Assembly (NCBI GenBank): GCA_040386355.1
Contig: JAZKFP010000276.1
Location: 1-17,061, forward strand
Direction: 5' to 3'
Origin: JAZKFP01 sp040386355
GTDB taxonomy: Bacteria; Pseudomonadota; Gammaproteobacteria; Pseudomonadales; UBA6940
DNA length: 17,061 nucleotides
The notes under the pieces were generated by a model that did not search any database, was not told where the DNA came from, and saw only the letters and a program-made list of their open reading frames with translations. Within the stretch, counting starts at the first letter, position 1; every line of letters starts with the position of its first letter. Below, piece after piece: positions 1-7,109 of this stretch. A program made the translations under genes and the position numbers.

Positions 1-25
1 TTGCTAAATATAAAAACCGATCCAT
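1..25 (-). CDS. flgF: flgF start, proximal rod protein FlgF (only first 8 codons in window)
   Basis: Twelve bases after the flgE stop, on the same strand, an ATG (positions 25-23) opens a frame reading MDRFLYLA to the window edge. FlgF, a rod protein of the flagellar basal body, characteristically begins MDR(L/F)(L/I)Y.A, and flgF normally follows flgE. An AAGG stretch between the two genes can serve as ribosome binding site. Identification rests on eight residues plus gene order; the rest of the gene lies outside the window. Confidence 0.68.
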
Positions 26-37
26 GATTTAAAAACC

Positions 38-2080
38 TTAACGAAGATTAATAATGGTTTGCGTGACAGAATCTTCCGTTTGAATGGTTTGTGCATTCGC
101 TTGGTAATTTCGTTGCGCTAAAATTAATGCTACTAATTCCTGCGATAAATCCACATTCGATTCTTCCAATGCACCAGATTGAATAACACCAAATGCTGAA
201 GTGCCTGGCGTACCAATAACAGGAATTCCCGAATCAAAGGTTTCAACCCATGCGGTTTCACCAGCCGGTTGCAAACCTTGTTGATTGACAAATCGTGCGA
301 GCGCAACCTGCCCCAACAACACCGATTGACCATTGGTAAAACGATTATATATTTCTCCATTTGCACCAATATCAAGACCTGAAGGACGACCCGTGGTGTA
401 TCCATTTTGCAGCGCATCGATTACCGAAAATGGACTGCCATATTGTGTTACCGCTGCCATATCAATATCGAAATTCGAAGTAGTAAAGGGTTCAACTACT
501 GGAAAAATTGCGCCCTGTGTAAAAGTTTGACCAGTTGCTGCACCATTTGGATTACCTGCTGCATCGAGTGGCGTCCAATAGGTAATTTGTATTTCATCAC
601 TCGCTGCTTGATTTAAACTGCCGTCGTCATTAAAAACTAAGCTGTAACCTAATAAAGTAGGCTCTGTATTTAATGGTGGATCTAATGCAGGATTCGGTTC
701 ACCAATATTTTGATTATCAATTTGTAGGTACGTGGACCAAGTATTTACTGCGGCTTCTTTTACAAAAAATGCGGTTAAAATATGTGATGTTCCTAAGCTG
801 TCGTACACCGTTAAGGATGTTGCATGGTTATAGGTATCTTCATCCGTTGGATCAAACGCATTATTTACAAAACGTGCAGCACTAATATCTTGTGCAAAAA
901 TACCTGAACCATCGTCGGTTGCTACACCATCATTTAAAACGGAAGTCAGCGTTACGTTTTCATCCAATGTAATATCTAATCGACCACCAATTGTTGAATT
1001 AAAACCATCGTTGGCAGTACCGTCTGCTACACCATTACCATCATTATCACCATCTCCTAAACCGTTGCCTTGTAAAACCACGCTATGCGCAGTAATGCCT
1101 TGCACGGTAAAGGAATCCAATGGATCACCATTATTCGTCACGTTAAATTCGAGATCATCACCACGATTTGAAGTAACGGTTACCGTACCTGCAATTGCAT
1201 CAAAGGTTGCAGAAATTCCACGCAATGTTGTATTAGATAAATTATTAATTGCAATCGCAACATCTTGTGGATCAATTGAACCTACACCGGTAGAGGATAT
1301 AACTGTTACACCATTAACAGTTACTTCTAATCCACCGTTATCTGCAATATTAGAGAGTGTTGCAGTAGTAGATGCCGTAGCATTTACATTGGGTAATAGA
1401 TTTAAATCAGCAGCAATTTCAGAAGCGCTTGCATCCGCAAGTGTGGTTAAAGTTCGCGTAGAGTTATCTGCCAACGTTAATGTAAGAATCTCAGACGGAT
1501 AACTATTTGCAATTCCTGGGCGCGCAATTCCAATGGAAGCGCCACCCGTAAAAATAGTAGTGCCACGTTCTGCGGGCTCTAATTCAGTGGCATCTAAATT
1601 TAAAACCATGGTTGTTGCAGTGGTTTGCTGAGGATCCATATTGGTTTGTTGAATTTGTAAATTCGACAAACTTCCTCCAATAGCACCTGATGCACTGGCT
1701 GCTTGGAAACCTTGTAAAAATTTTCCCGAACCATCAACAATAAATCCCTCGTTATCCACACCAAAAATGCCGGCTCTCGAATATTGTTGTGCACCATTAT
1801 TACTCATTACAAAAAAGCCATTACCATTTAACGCAAGGTCAAGATCGTTATTGGTAAATGAAACGTTACCTTGATTAAAAGATTGCGAAATATTTTTTAA
1901 TAAAACACCACTGCCTGAGGTGTTCGAACTGCTGTTAAAAGCAGAGGACGCGTAAACATCTGCAAATTCGGCACGCGACGATTTAAAACCGGTTGTACTT
2001 GCGTTTGCAATATTATTTCCAATAACGTTAAGGTCTGAATTTGCTGCCCGTAAACCGGATACAGCGATATTAAATGACAT
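38..2080 (-). CDS. flgE: flagellar hook protein FlgE (long form, 680 aa)
   Basis: Structural protein of the flagellar hook, exported through the flagellar type III apparatus and polymerised under the FlgD cap. The N-terminus (MSFNIAVSGLRAANSDLNV, then NNIANASTTGFKSSRAEF) is the rod/hook D0 signature, and the C-terminus (SNVDLSQELVALILAQRNYQ) is the matching C-terminal D0 helix. The protein is 680 residues against roughly 400 in enteric bacteria. The extra length is a Thr/Asn/Asp-rich middle with two stretches resembling flagellin hook-IN repeats (about residues 190-310) and an Asp/Asn/Gly-rich loop (DGDNDGNGVADG, about residue 340-352). The frame is open back to 2158, but the ATG at 2080 has an AGGAG six bases upstream and begins exactly at the family N-terminus, so the 26 upstream codons are leader. 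Fourth gene of the flgBCDEF run. Confidence 0.96.
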   Translation of the reverse strand: MSFNIAVSGLRAANSDLNVIGNNIANASTTGFKSSRAEFADVYASSAFNSSSNTSGSGVLLKNISQSFNQGNVSFTNNDLDLALNGNGFFVMSNNGAQQYSRAGIFGVDNEGFIVDGSGKFLQGFQAASASGAIGGSLSNLQIQQTNMDPQQTTATTMVLNLDATELEPAERGTTIFTGGASIGIARPGIANSYPSEILTLTLADNSTRTLTTLADASASEIAADLNLLPNVNATASTTATLSNIADNGGLEVTVNGVTVISSTGVGSIDPQDVAIAINNLSNTTLRGISATFDAIAGTVTVTSNRGDDLEFNVTNNGDPLDSFTVQGITAHSVVLQGNGLGDGDNDGNGVADGTANDGFNSTIGGRLDITLDENVTLTSVLNDGVATDDGSGIFAQDISAARFVNNAFDPTDEDTYNHATSLTVYDSLGTSHILTAFFVKEAAVNTWSTYLQIDNQNIGEPNPALDPPLNTEPTLLGYSLVFNDDGSLNQAASDEIQITYWTPLDAAGNPNGAATGQTFTQGAIFPVVEPFTTSNFDIDMAAVTQYGSPFSVIDALQNGYTTGRPSGLDIGANGEIYNRFTNGQSVLLGQVALARFVNQQGLQPAGETAWVETFDSGIPVIGTPGTSAFGVIQSGALEESNVDLSQELVALILAQRNYQANAQTIQTEDSVTQTIINLR

Positions 2081-2084
2081 AGAA

Positions 2085-2089
2085 CTCCT
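2085..2089 (-). promoter_or_regulatory. flgE ribosome binding site (decides the start)
   Basis: On the minus strand AGGAG stands six bases before the ATG at 2080. No comparable site precedes the longer reading at 2158, so this site fixes the hook protein start. Confidence 0.75.
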
Positions 2090-2113
2090 GATACAACACA
2101 ACTTCAGGGTGGT

Positions 2114-2234
2114 AGCCTCCGTTGAATCGCTTTCCAGGTTGTTGCAAAGTTCACTCACATGCTCACATACTTTTCAGTATGCTCCGCCGCTTCGTTCACT
2201 CTGCGCCTACTGGAAAACAATTCAACGTTCGGCT
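2114..2234 (-). repeat. large imperfect inverted repeat (foldable element) upstream of flgE
   Basis: The arms are 2120-2137 (CGTTGAATCGCTTTCCAG) and 2210-2227, whose reverse complement is CGTTGAATTGTTTTCCAG, a match at 16 of 18 positions. AGCC at 2114 and GGCT at 2231 extend the pairing beyond a small internal bulge. Inside lies a perfect 6-bp hairpin at 2166-2181 (CATACT/AGTATG) with a GAAA tetraloop when read on the minus strand. The element ends about 25 bases before the flgE ribosome binding site, so it would be in the flgE mRNA leader. It could be a dispersed REP-like repeat or a cis-acting RNA; the sequence alone does not decide. Confidence 0.6.
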
Positions 2235-2418
2235 TAAACACACTACAACTACTACTCAAAAAACATTCTTTTTTTCCGCAAATTTAAATTAAAATATGTC
2301 TGCGAAAAAATCATTCTGCATTTAGTATAAACATTACTAGTTTTTTCGATTAATATTTTTTCAAAATTTAAATAAATATTTTTTATATGGTAAAAAATTA
2401 AATAATAAAAATTATTTT
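2235..2418. other. AT-rich spacer between flgD and flgE
   Basis: This remainder of the 338-base gap between flgD and flgE is very AT-rich and has no coding potential. I see no sigma-54 or sigma-28 promoter. An AT-only hairpin near 2400-2416 is too weak to call a terminator. Confidence 0.5.
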
Positions 2419-3096
2419 TTATTCAATGGTACGGACTTTAGAGAGTTCAATATTTCCGCCTCCTTTTAAATTAACTTTTACTTCGCCAGTATCTGCGAAC
2501 GTCACGCTATCAACATGCGAGCGTACAAATACGGCTTGTTCTTCCATTCCTTCAGGTGTTTGTGCAACTGCACGTACTTTTACCGTACCGGGACTCATCG
2601 TTGCACCACTCGGTGTTACACCATCCCATTTAAATGGAATATTGCCCGCGGTTTGAGAACCTAAACTAATCGTATCTACAAGCTGTCCTGACATGGTTTC
2701 AATATTTACGGTTAATTGCGACGTAGATGCCGGTAATTCAACACTTCCTGAAACACCTGTTACACCGTCTTGCCACGTAGTATTTGAAGGAACTTCTACT
2801 TTACGGCCTACTAATGCAGTTGCTGCTAACGCTTGCGATGAGCGAAATGATTGAGCGAATTCACTCATGCTATCATTTAATTTTTGTACGCCTTCAACCG
2901 TACTAAATTGCGCAAGCTGTGCTAAAAATTCTCCGCCTTCTTGCGGTTTTAAAGGATTCTGATTTTTTAATTGGGCGACCATTAATTCTAAAAATTGATT
3001 ACGATCACTGTCGGTTTTATTGGTGTCTTCTTCCTTTTTTTTATCAATCGACAACATGTCGTAAAAAGAAGAACCAGAAGCAACATCAGAAATCAT
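2419..3096 (-). CDS. flgD: flagellar hook-capping (hook assembly) protein FlgD
   Basis: FlgD is the scaffold that sits at the growing hook tip and directs FlgE polymerisation; it is shed when the hook is finished. The 225-residue length is typical. Residues about 33-75 carry the FlgD N-terminal signature (NQFLELMVAQLKNQNPLKP, then GEFLAQLAQFSTVEG), and the second half contains the FlgD Tudor/FnIII-like beta region (FKWDG, SPGTVKVRA). The ATG at 3096 is preceded by GAGG at a workable distance. It lies between flgC (289 bases upstream) and flgE (338 bases downstream). These gaps are unusually large for this operon, and the upstream one holds an inverted repeat pair. Confidence 0.96.
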   Translation of the reverse strand: MISDVASGSSFYDMLSIDKKKEEDTNKTDSDRNQFLELMVAQLKNQNPLKPQEGGEFLAQLAQFSTVEGVQKLNDSMSEFAQSFRSSQALAATALVGRKVEVPSNTTWQDGVTGVSGSVELPASTSQLTVNIETMSGQLVDTISLGSQTAGNIPFKWDGVTPSGATMSPGTVKVRAVAQTPEGMEEQAVFVRSHVDSVTFADTGEVKVNLKGGGNIELSKVRTIE

Positions 3097-3175
3097 AATT
3101 TCATCCTCAAAAAATTCTTATTTGTTTTTTCTAAATTTATTTTTTCTTAATTTAAAATGCCGAATTCAGATGGGT

Positions 3176-3366
3176 TTTCCTAAAACACTTTTCAAATATT
3201 GAATCAGTAACAGGCTGCGTTCAACACGGGCGAATGATTATTCGCCCCTACAAAAAATTATCACTTTCCTAAAAATACATAAATCTCTAACGGATACCGT
3301 AGGGGCGAATAATCATTCGCCCGCGTGGTCTTTCCCACACAACACCTTTCATAAAATATTTACCCG
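3176..3366. repeat. repeat locus 1 between flgC and flgD: inverted pair of palindromic units plus flanks
   Basis: Two 26-base units, 3226-3251 and 3299-3324, face each other 47 bases apart. The reverse complement of the second equals the first at 25 of 26 positions. Each unit is itself palindromic (GGGCGAAT then ATTCGCCC) and carries a CCCTAC end pointing inward. The flanks are also repeated: the left flank (3180-3225) matches the flank of the copy at 14137, and the right flank (3325-3361, with CTTTCCCACA and TTCATAAAA) matches the one at 8217-8253. The locus interrupts the flagellar operon and could form a strong hairpin in its mRNA. Confidence 0.85.
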
Positions 3367-3385
3367 GAAAATTCACATGCATTCG

Positions 3386-3835
3386 TTAACCTTTTCCTAG
3401 GGCTAATAACCGTTCCATCATCTGCGTCGTAGTTTCTAATGCATCTACATTGGTTTGAAACGAACGTGATGCAGAAATCATATTTGCCATTTCTTCCATA
3501 ATATTGACGTTTGGATATTGCACATACCCTTTTTCATCAGCCATTGGATGATCGGGTTCATAACGCAATTCGCCAGAACGTTGACTTTCAACAATTTCAC
3601 GCACTTCAACACCAGCACCATTTGCATTACCAGAAAACATATTCATTTCACTTGAGAGTGATTGCGAAAAATCTGAATCTTTAGCAACAAAAATAGGATG
3701 TCGTGCTTGATATACTTCACCATCGCTACTGGATAAACTTTGTGCATTTGCAATATTACTTGCTGTTAAATTCATTCGTACGCTTTGCGCACTCATTGCA
3801 GAACCGGTAATATCAAAAACTGAAAATAAAGACAT
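3386..3835 (-). CDS. flgC: flagellar basal-body rod protein FlgC
   Basis: Proximal rod component of the flagellar basal body. The 149 residues begin MSLFSVFDITGSAMSAQSVR and continue with the rod signature NLTASNIANAQS. The C-terminal helix (NVNIMEEMANMISASRSFQT, then MMERLLALGKG) is characteristic of FlgC. The start at 3835 is preceded by AGAGG, which overlaps the end of flgB, eight bases separating the flgB stop from the flgC start; the two are clearly cotranscribed and probably translationally coupled. The loop that usually reads ANTTRT appears as AQSLSSSDGEVYQA, a normal variation in this family. Confidence 0.97.
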   Translation of the reverse strand: MSLFSVFDITGSAMSAQSVRMNLTASNIANAQSLSSSDGEVYQARHPIFVAKDSDFSQSLSSEMNMFSGNANGAGVEVREIVESQRSGELRYEPDHPMADEKGYVQYPNVNIMEEMANMISASRSFQTNVDALETTTQMMERLLALGKG

Positions 3836-3843
3836 ATCAACCT

Positions 3844-4266
3844 CTATTCGCCACGCAATGCTTTCATCATGGATTGAATTTTTCCATTTATAAAAGTTAA
3901 TGTGGCATTAAAACGTAAATTATTTTCTGCAAATGCAGCACGTTCCATTGAAACGTCGACAGTATTATTATCAAGCGAAGGAGAGGAAGGCGTACGAAAT
4001 TGTGAAGAGCTGGTTAATCCATGACTGCTATTAATCGAATAATGTTTATGATTTTTTTCGCCATGGTTAGGCATCCATAATGGAATATTGGCTGTTAATT
4101 GAATATTGTTAGAATCGCTTCCAGCAGCATTTGCAAGCACTGCTCTAAAATCGATATCTTGCGCTTGATAACCTGGCGTATCAGCATTAGCCAAATTATT
4201 TGAAATAAGTTGAGTACGACGGCTTTGTACTTCTAATGCTTTTTCATGAATTCCTAAACTAATCAT
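3844..4266 (-). CDS. flgB: flagellar basal-body rod protein FlgB
   Basis: Proximal rod protein, first gene of the flg operon here. The 140-residue product starts MISLGIHEKALEVQSRRTQ and carries the rod motif NNLANADTPGYQAQDIDF. The C-terminal portion (NTVDVSMERAAFAENNLRF) is the FlgB signature. The frame is open upstream to 4320, but that stretch contains a complete sigma-54 promoter, so the ATG at 4266 with AAGG upstream is the start; the length then matches E. coli FlgB (138 aa). flgA, often found beside flgB, is not here: the next gene upstream is the divergent ccoN. Confidence 0.96.
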   Translation of the reverse strand: MISLGIHEKALEVQSRRTQLISNNLANADTPGYQAQDIDFRAVLANAAGSDSNNIQLTANIPLWMPNHGEKNHKHYSINSSHGLTSSSQFRTPSSPSLDNNTVDVSMERAAFAENNLRFNATLTFINGKIQSMMKALRGE

Positions 4267-4303
4267 TCTTATAACCTTGAATTGCCATACGTGTAGGAAA
4301 TTT

Positions 4304-4319
4304 TGCAACTCAAGTGCCA
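4304..4319 (-). promoter_or_regulatory. sigma-54 (RpoN) promoter of the flgBCDEF operon
   Basis: On the minus strand the sequence reads TGGCACTTGAGTTGCA, which matches the -24/-12 consensus TGGCAC-N5-TTGCA with exactly ten bases between GG and GC. Transcription would begin near 4293, giving a leader of about 27 bases before the flgB ATG at 4266. RpoN control of rod and hook genes is established in several flagellated gammaproteobacteria such as Vibrio and Pseudomonas. Enhancer sites for the activator are not recognisable by eye. Confidence 0.85.
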
Positions 4320-4780
4320 ACTTAAAAAGTATTTTAAATTATTTTTAATTTTTATTTTTTGATGGGTAAAAAAAAATTAATCGTTAATTTTCAACACTGA
4401 TTTTTATGTAATACAAAATATTATTTTCAAAATACAATATTTAAAAATTTAAATGTAGGAATCGGCAATTTTCTTCCTTATTTTTATCCGCCACTATCGG
4501 CAAAATTTTGCCAAAGTCTTTACGCTTTACCTGTGAAACTTTCGAATGTAGATAACCATAGGTCAGTTTTAATAATTGCTTTCACTTACCCTTACCTTAG
4601 AATATGATTGCGACCCTAACAGCAAACCCAGTCTTCAACCTGTTCTCTGCGGACTGTTTATTCAAAAGGATGTGTGGCGTGTGATCACGGAGGGGCAACC
4701 CTTAAAAGATCTTAGGAGTTGCTTAGATTTTTTGATTGTTGAAATTCATCAACTATTTGTGAGATCAACGGAAGCACATT
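4320..4780. other. divergent control region between flgB and ccoN
   Basis: No gene is supported in this 461-base stretch. The left part (4320-4480) is strongly AT-rich and would contain any enhancer for the sigma-54 promoter. A possible sigma-70 promoter for ccoN is TTGCTT (4576-4581), 16 bases, TAGAAT (4598-4603). The following 170 bases would be the ccoN leader, with small hairpins at 4629-4656 (CAGTC/GACTG) and 4691-4702 (AGGG-GCAA-CCCT). A reading frame from 4576 through this region has no family resemblance and runs into ccoN in another frame. Confidence 0.4.
4739..4752 (+). promoter_or_regulatory. FNR/Anr-like box upstream of ccoN
   Basis: TTGAAATTCATCAA matches the FNR consensus TTGAT-N4-ATCAA at 9 of 10 positions. 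cbb3 operons are classically induced by FNR/Anr/FixK under low oxygen. The site ends only 28 bases before the ccoN ATG, however. A class II activator site centred at -41.5 would place the transcript start inside ccoN, so it may be a repressor or roadblock site, or chance. Confidence 0.4.
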
Positions 4781-6205
4781 ATGCAGTCTTCGCTTGTACG
4801 ACCTACTTACAACTACAGAGTAGTTCGTCAGTTTACAATTATGTCGGTTTTTTGGGGCATTATTGGAATGGCAGTTGGTGTCATCATTGCGGCACAGCTT
4901 ACTTGGCCCGTTTTAAATTTTGATTTGCCCTGGTTTAGCTTTGGACGTTTGCGGCCCCTTCATACCAATTTAGTGATATTTGCATTCGGCGGCTGTGCCC
5001 TAATGGGAACTTCCTATTGGGTTGTGCAGCGTACTTGTGAAGCAAAATTAATATCTGATCGACTGGCAGCTTTTACATTTTGGGGCTGGCAAGCTGTTAT
5101 CGTTGCTGCAATCGTTTCTCTTCCTATGGGATATACGTCAACTAAGGAATACGCCGAACTTGAATGGCCTATCGATATTCTGATAGCGCTTGTCTGGATA
5201 TCTTACGGAATAGTGTTTTTTGGAACAGTCATGCGTCGCAGCGCTAAACATATTTATGTTGCGAATTGGTTTTATGGCGCATTTATCGTAACTGTTGCAA
5301 TCTTACATATAGTGAATTCATTAGCCATTCCTGTATCAGTATTGAAGTCATACTCACTATATTCAGGCGCTACCGATGCCATGATTCAATGGTGGTACGG
5401 CCATAATGCAGTGGGATTTTTCTTAACTGCAGGCTTTCTCGGTATGATGTATTACTTCGTACCCAAACAGGCTAACCGCCCTATTTATTCTTATCGTTTA
5501 TCTATCGTACATTTCTGGGCCTTGATTTCTATTTACATGTGGGCGGGTCCGCACCATTTACATTATTCCGCTTTACCAGATTGGGTTCAGTCGTTGGGCA
5601 TGGTGTTTTCACTCATTTTAATTGCGCCTTCTTGGGGAGGCATGATTAACGGCCTTATGACATTGAGTGGTGCATGGGATAAATTGCGTACTGATCCAAT
5701 TTTACGATTTTTAATAGTCGCGCTTTCTTTTTATGGGATGGCGACATTCGAAGGTCCAATGATGGCTATCAAAACAGTAAACGCCCTAAGTCATGCTACC
5801 GATTGGACAATCGGTCATGTGCATTCGGGCGCTTTAGGTTGGGTTGCGATGATTTCCATCGGTACTATTTATTCACTTTTTCCTGCGTTGTATGGCCGTA
5901 AACAGCTGTACAGTACTTCATTAGTCAATATCCATTTTTGGTTAGCAACATTGGGAATCGTTCTATACATTTCCGCGATGTGGGTTTCCGGTATTACACA
6001 AGGTTTGATGTGGCGCGCCATTAATCCTAACGATGGAACACTGATGTATTCCTTTGTAGAAAGTTTAAAAGCAATTCACCCGTATTATATTGTTCGATTT
6101 TTAGGTGGAGTGTGTTTCTTAAGCGGTATGTTTTTAATGGCGTACAACTTAATTAAAACCGTACAAGGCGCTGGCGATTCTAATAAAGAAATTGAAAATA
6201 ATTAA
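4781..6205 (+). CDS. ccoN: cbb3-type cytochrome c oxidase subunit I, CcoN
   Basis: Catalytic heme-copper subunit of the cbb3 oxidase in the inner membrane: it reduces O2 to water at a heme b3/CuB site and pumps protons, working at low oxygen. All expected ligands are visible: H61 and H348 for low-spin heme b, H208, H258 and H259 for CuB, H346 for heme b3, and Y252, the tyrosine crosslinked to a CuB histidine. These sit one residue from the Pseudomonas stutzeri numbering (H207, Y251, H257, H258, H345, H347). The 474-residue length is normal, with about twelve membrane segments. The ATG at 4781 has GGAAG upstream and keeps the conserved YNYRVVRQF N-terminus; a start at the internal ATG (4841) would remove it. 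First gene of ccoNOQP. Confidence 0.98.
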   Translation: MQSSLVRPTYNYRVVRQFTIMSVFWGIIGMAVGVIIAAQLTWPVLNFDLPWFSFGRLRPLHTNLVIFAFGGCALMGTSYWVVQRTCEAKLISDRLAAFTFWGWQAVIVAAIVSLPMGYTSTKEYAELEWPIDILIALVWISYGIVFFGTVMRRSAKHIYVANWFYGAFIVTVAILHIVNSLAIPVSVLKSYSLYSGATDAMIQWWYGHNAVGFFLTAGFLGMMYYFVPKQANRPIYSYRLSIVHFWALISIYMWAGPHHLHYSALPDWVQSLGMVFSLILIAPSWGGMINGLMTLSGAWDKLRTDPILRFLIVALSFYGMATFEGPMMAIKTVNALSHATDWTIGHVHSGALGWVAMISIGTIYSLFPALYGRKQLYSTSLVNIHFWLATLGIVLYISAMWVSGITQGLMWRAINPNDGTLMYSFVESLKAIHPYYIVRFLGGVCFLSGMFLMAYNLIKTVQGAGDSNKEIENN

Positions 6206-6254
6206 ATAAACTTTTTTAATTACGGCAGATGTAAAGAATTAGTAGGTGTTTTTC

Positions 6255-6860
6255 ATGAAACATGAAGTAATTGAAAAAAACATTGGACTCATGGTTATTT
6301 TAATTTTAATCGCCATTAGTTTTGGCGGTTTGGTAGAAATTGTTCCACTCTTTGCGCAAAAAGAAACGACGCAACCTGTTACCGGTTTAAAACCATTAAA
6401 TGCTTTGGAATTAGAAGGTCGAGATATTTATATACGTGAAGGGTGTCATGTGTGTCATACGCAAATGATCCGACCTTTCCGTGCAGAGACTGAACGCTAC
6501 GGCCATTATTCTGTAGCTGGTGAAAGTGTTTATGATCATCCTTTTTTGTGGGGCTCGAAAAGAACTGGTCCTGATTTAGCGCGTGTTGGCGGTCGCTACA
6601 GTGACGAATGGCATGCCGCGCATTTATATAATCCACGCGACGTTGTTCCAGAATCCATCATGCCGTCTTATCCATGGCTTGCCGAAAATATAATTAATAG
6701 TAAAAAAACCGCTAGTAAAATGCGGGCTTTACGCGCAGTCGGAGTACCTTACACCGATAAAGATATTGCTGAAGCAGAAACTGCTGCTGCAGATCGATTA
6801 GAAATGGAAGCGGTAATTGCTTATTTACAACAACTAGGCACGGTTCTGAATAAAAAATAA
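6255..6860 (+). CDS. ccoO: cbb3-type cytochrome c oxidase subunit II, CcoO
   Basis: Membrane-anchored monoheme cytochrome c of the cbb3 oxidase, passing electrons from CcoP to CcoN. The 201 residues contain one N-terminal membrane segment (about 10-32), the heme c site CHVCH at residues 64-68 followed by TQMIRPF, typical of CcoO, and the probable axial Met136 in ESIMPSYPW. GYHYSV-type and WGSKRTGPDLARVGGRYSDE segments are also hallmarks of the family. The ATG at 6255 has TAGGTG six bases upstream; a GTG nine bases earlier is in frame but overlaps that ribosome binding site. It lies 49 bases after ccoN and 20 before ccoQ. Confidence 0.97.
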   Translation: MKHEVIEKNIGLMVILILIAISFGGLVEIVPLFAQKETTQPVTGLKPLNALELEGRDIYIREGCHVCHTQMIRPFRAETERYGHYSVAGESVYDHPFLWGSKRTGPDLARVGGRYSDEWHAAHLYNPRDVVPESIMPSYPWLAENIINSKKTASKMRALRAVGVPYTDKDIAEAETAAADRLEMEAVIAYLQQLGTVLNKK

Positions 6861-6870
6861 TTCAACCAGT

Positions 6871-6875
6871 GGAGA
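6871..6875 (+). promoter_or_regulatory. ccoQ ribosome binding site (decides a GTG start)
   Basis: GGAGA stands five bases before the GTG at 6881. An earlier in-frame GTG at 6869 overlaps this site, so 6881 is the better start. Confidence 0.65.
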
Positions 6876-6880
6876 ATAGT

Positions 6881-7057
6881 GTGATTAATGGTGTAATTAC
6901 TTTTTTATTACTGATTATTTTTCTGAGTATTTGTTGGTGGGTATTTATTCGTAAAAGTGCCGAAGACTTTAATGAAGTTGCAAAATTACCATTAGAAGAA
7001 AATAAAGATAAACATCTTAATTCTGAAGAAAAAACTTCAAAAAAAGATTCGAATTAA
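6881..7057 (+). CDS. ccoQ: cbb3 oxidase small subunit CcoQ (FixQ)
   Basis: Small single-pass membrane protein that stabilises the cbb3 complex, notably CcoP association. The 58-residue product begins with GTG (MINGVITFLLL), has one membrane helix (about 5-24) ending in WWVFIRKSAEDFNEVAKLPL. The sequence R-K then D-F-N-E-A/V-A-L-P is characteristic of CcoQ. The hydrophilic Lys/Glu-rich tail after residue 40 is variable in the family. It sits between ccoO and ccoP, the usual place. Confidence 0.93.
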   Translation: MINGVITFLLLIIFLSICWWVFIRKSAEDFNEVAKLPLEENKDKHLNSEEKTSKKDSN

Positions 7058-7109
7058 TCAAATAAGCAAAATTGAAAAAGCAGTTTATTGGCAGTAGCTA
7101 GGAGTCTAC

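Noticed and set aside
1011..1502. A 163-codon plus-strand frame inside flgE
   Set aside because: It is antisense to the hook gene, which has full family signatures at both ends; the Thr/Ser/Val-rich composition is what a complement of the hook repeat region gives.
2081..2158. Upstream in-frame extension of FlgE by 26 codons
   Set aside because: The family N-terminus begins at 2080 with a good ribosome binding site; the extension lies in the structured leader.
2398..2420. AT-only hairpin after flgD as a terminator
   Set aside because: AATAAT/ATTATT pairing in an AT-rich spacer is too weak and expected by chance.
4576..4923. A 115-codon plus-strand frame before and into ccoN
   Set aside because: No family resemblance and overlap with ccoN in another frame; the start overlaps a possible -35 element.
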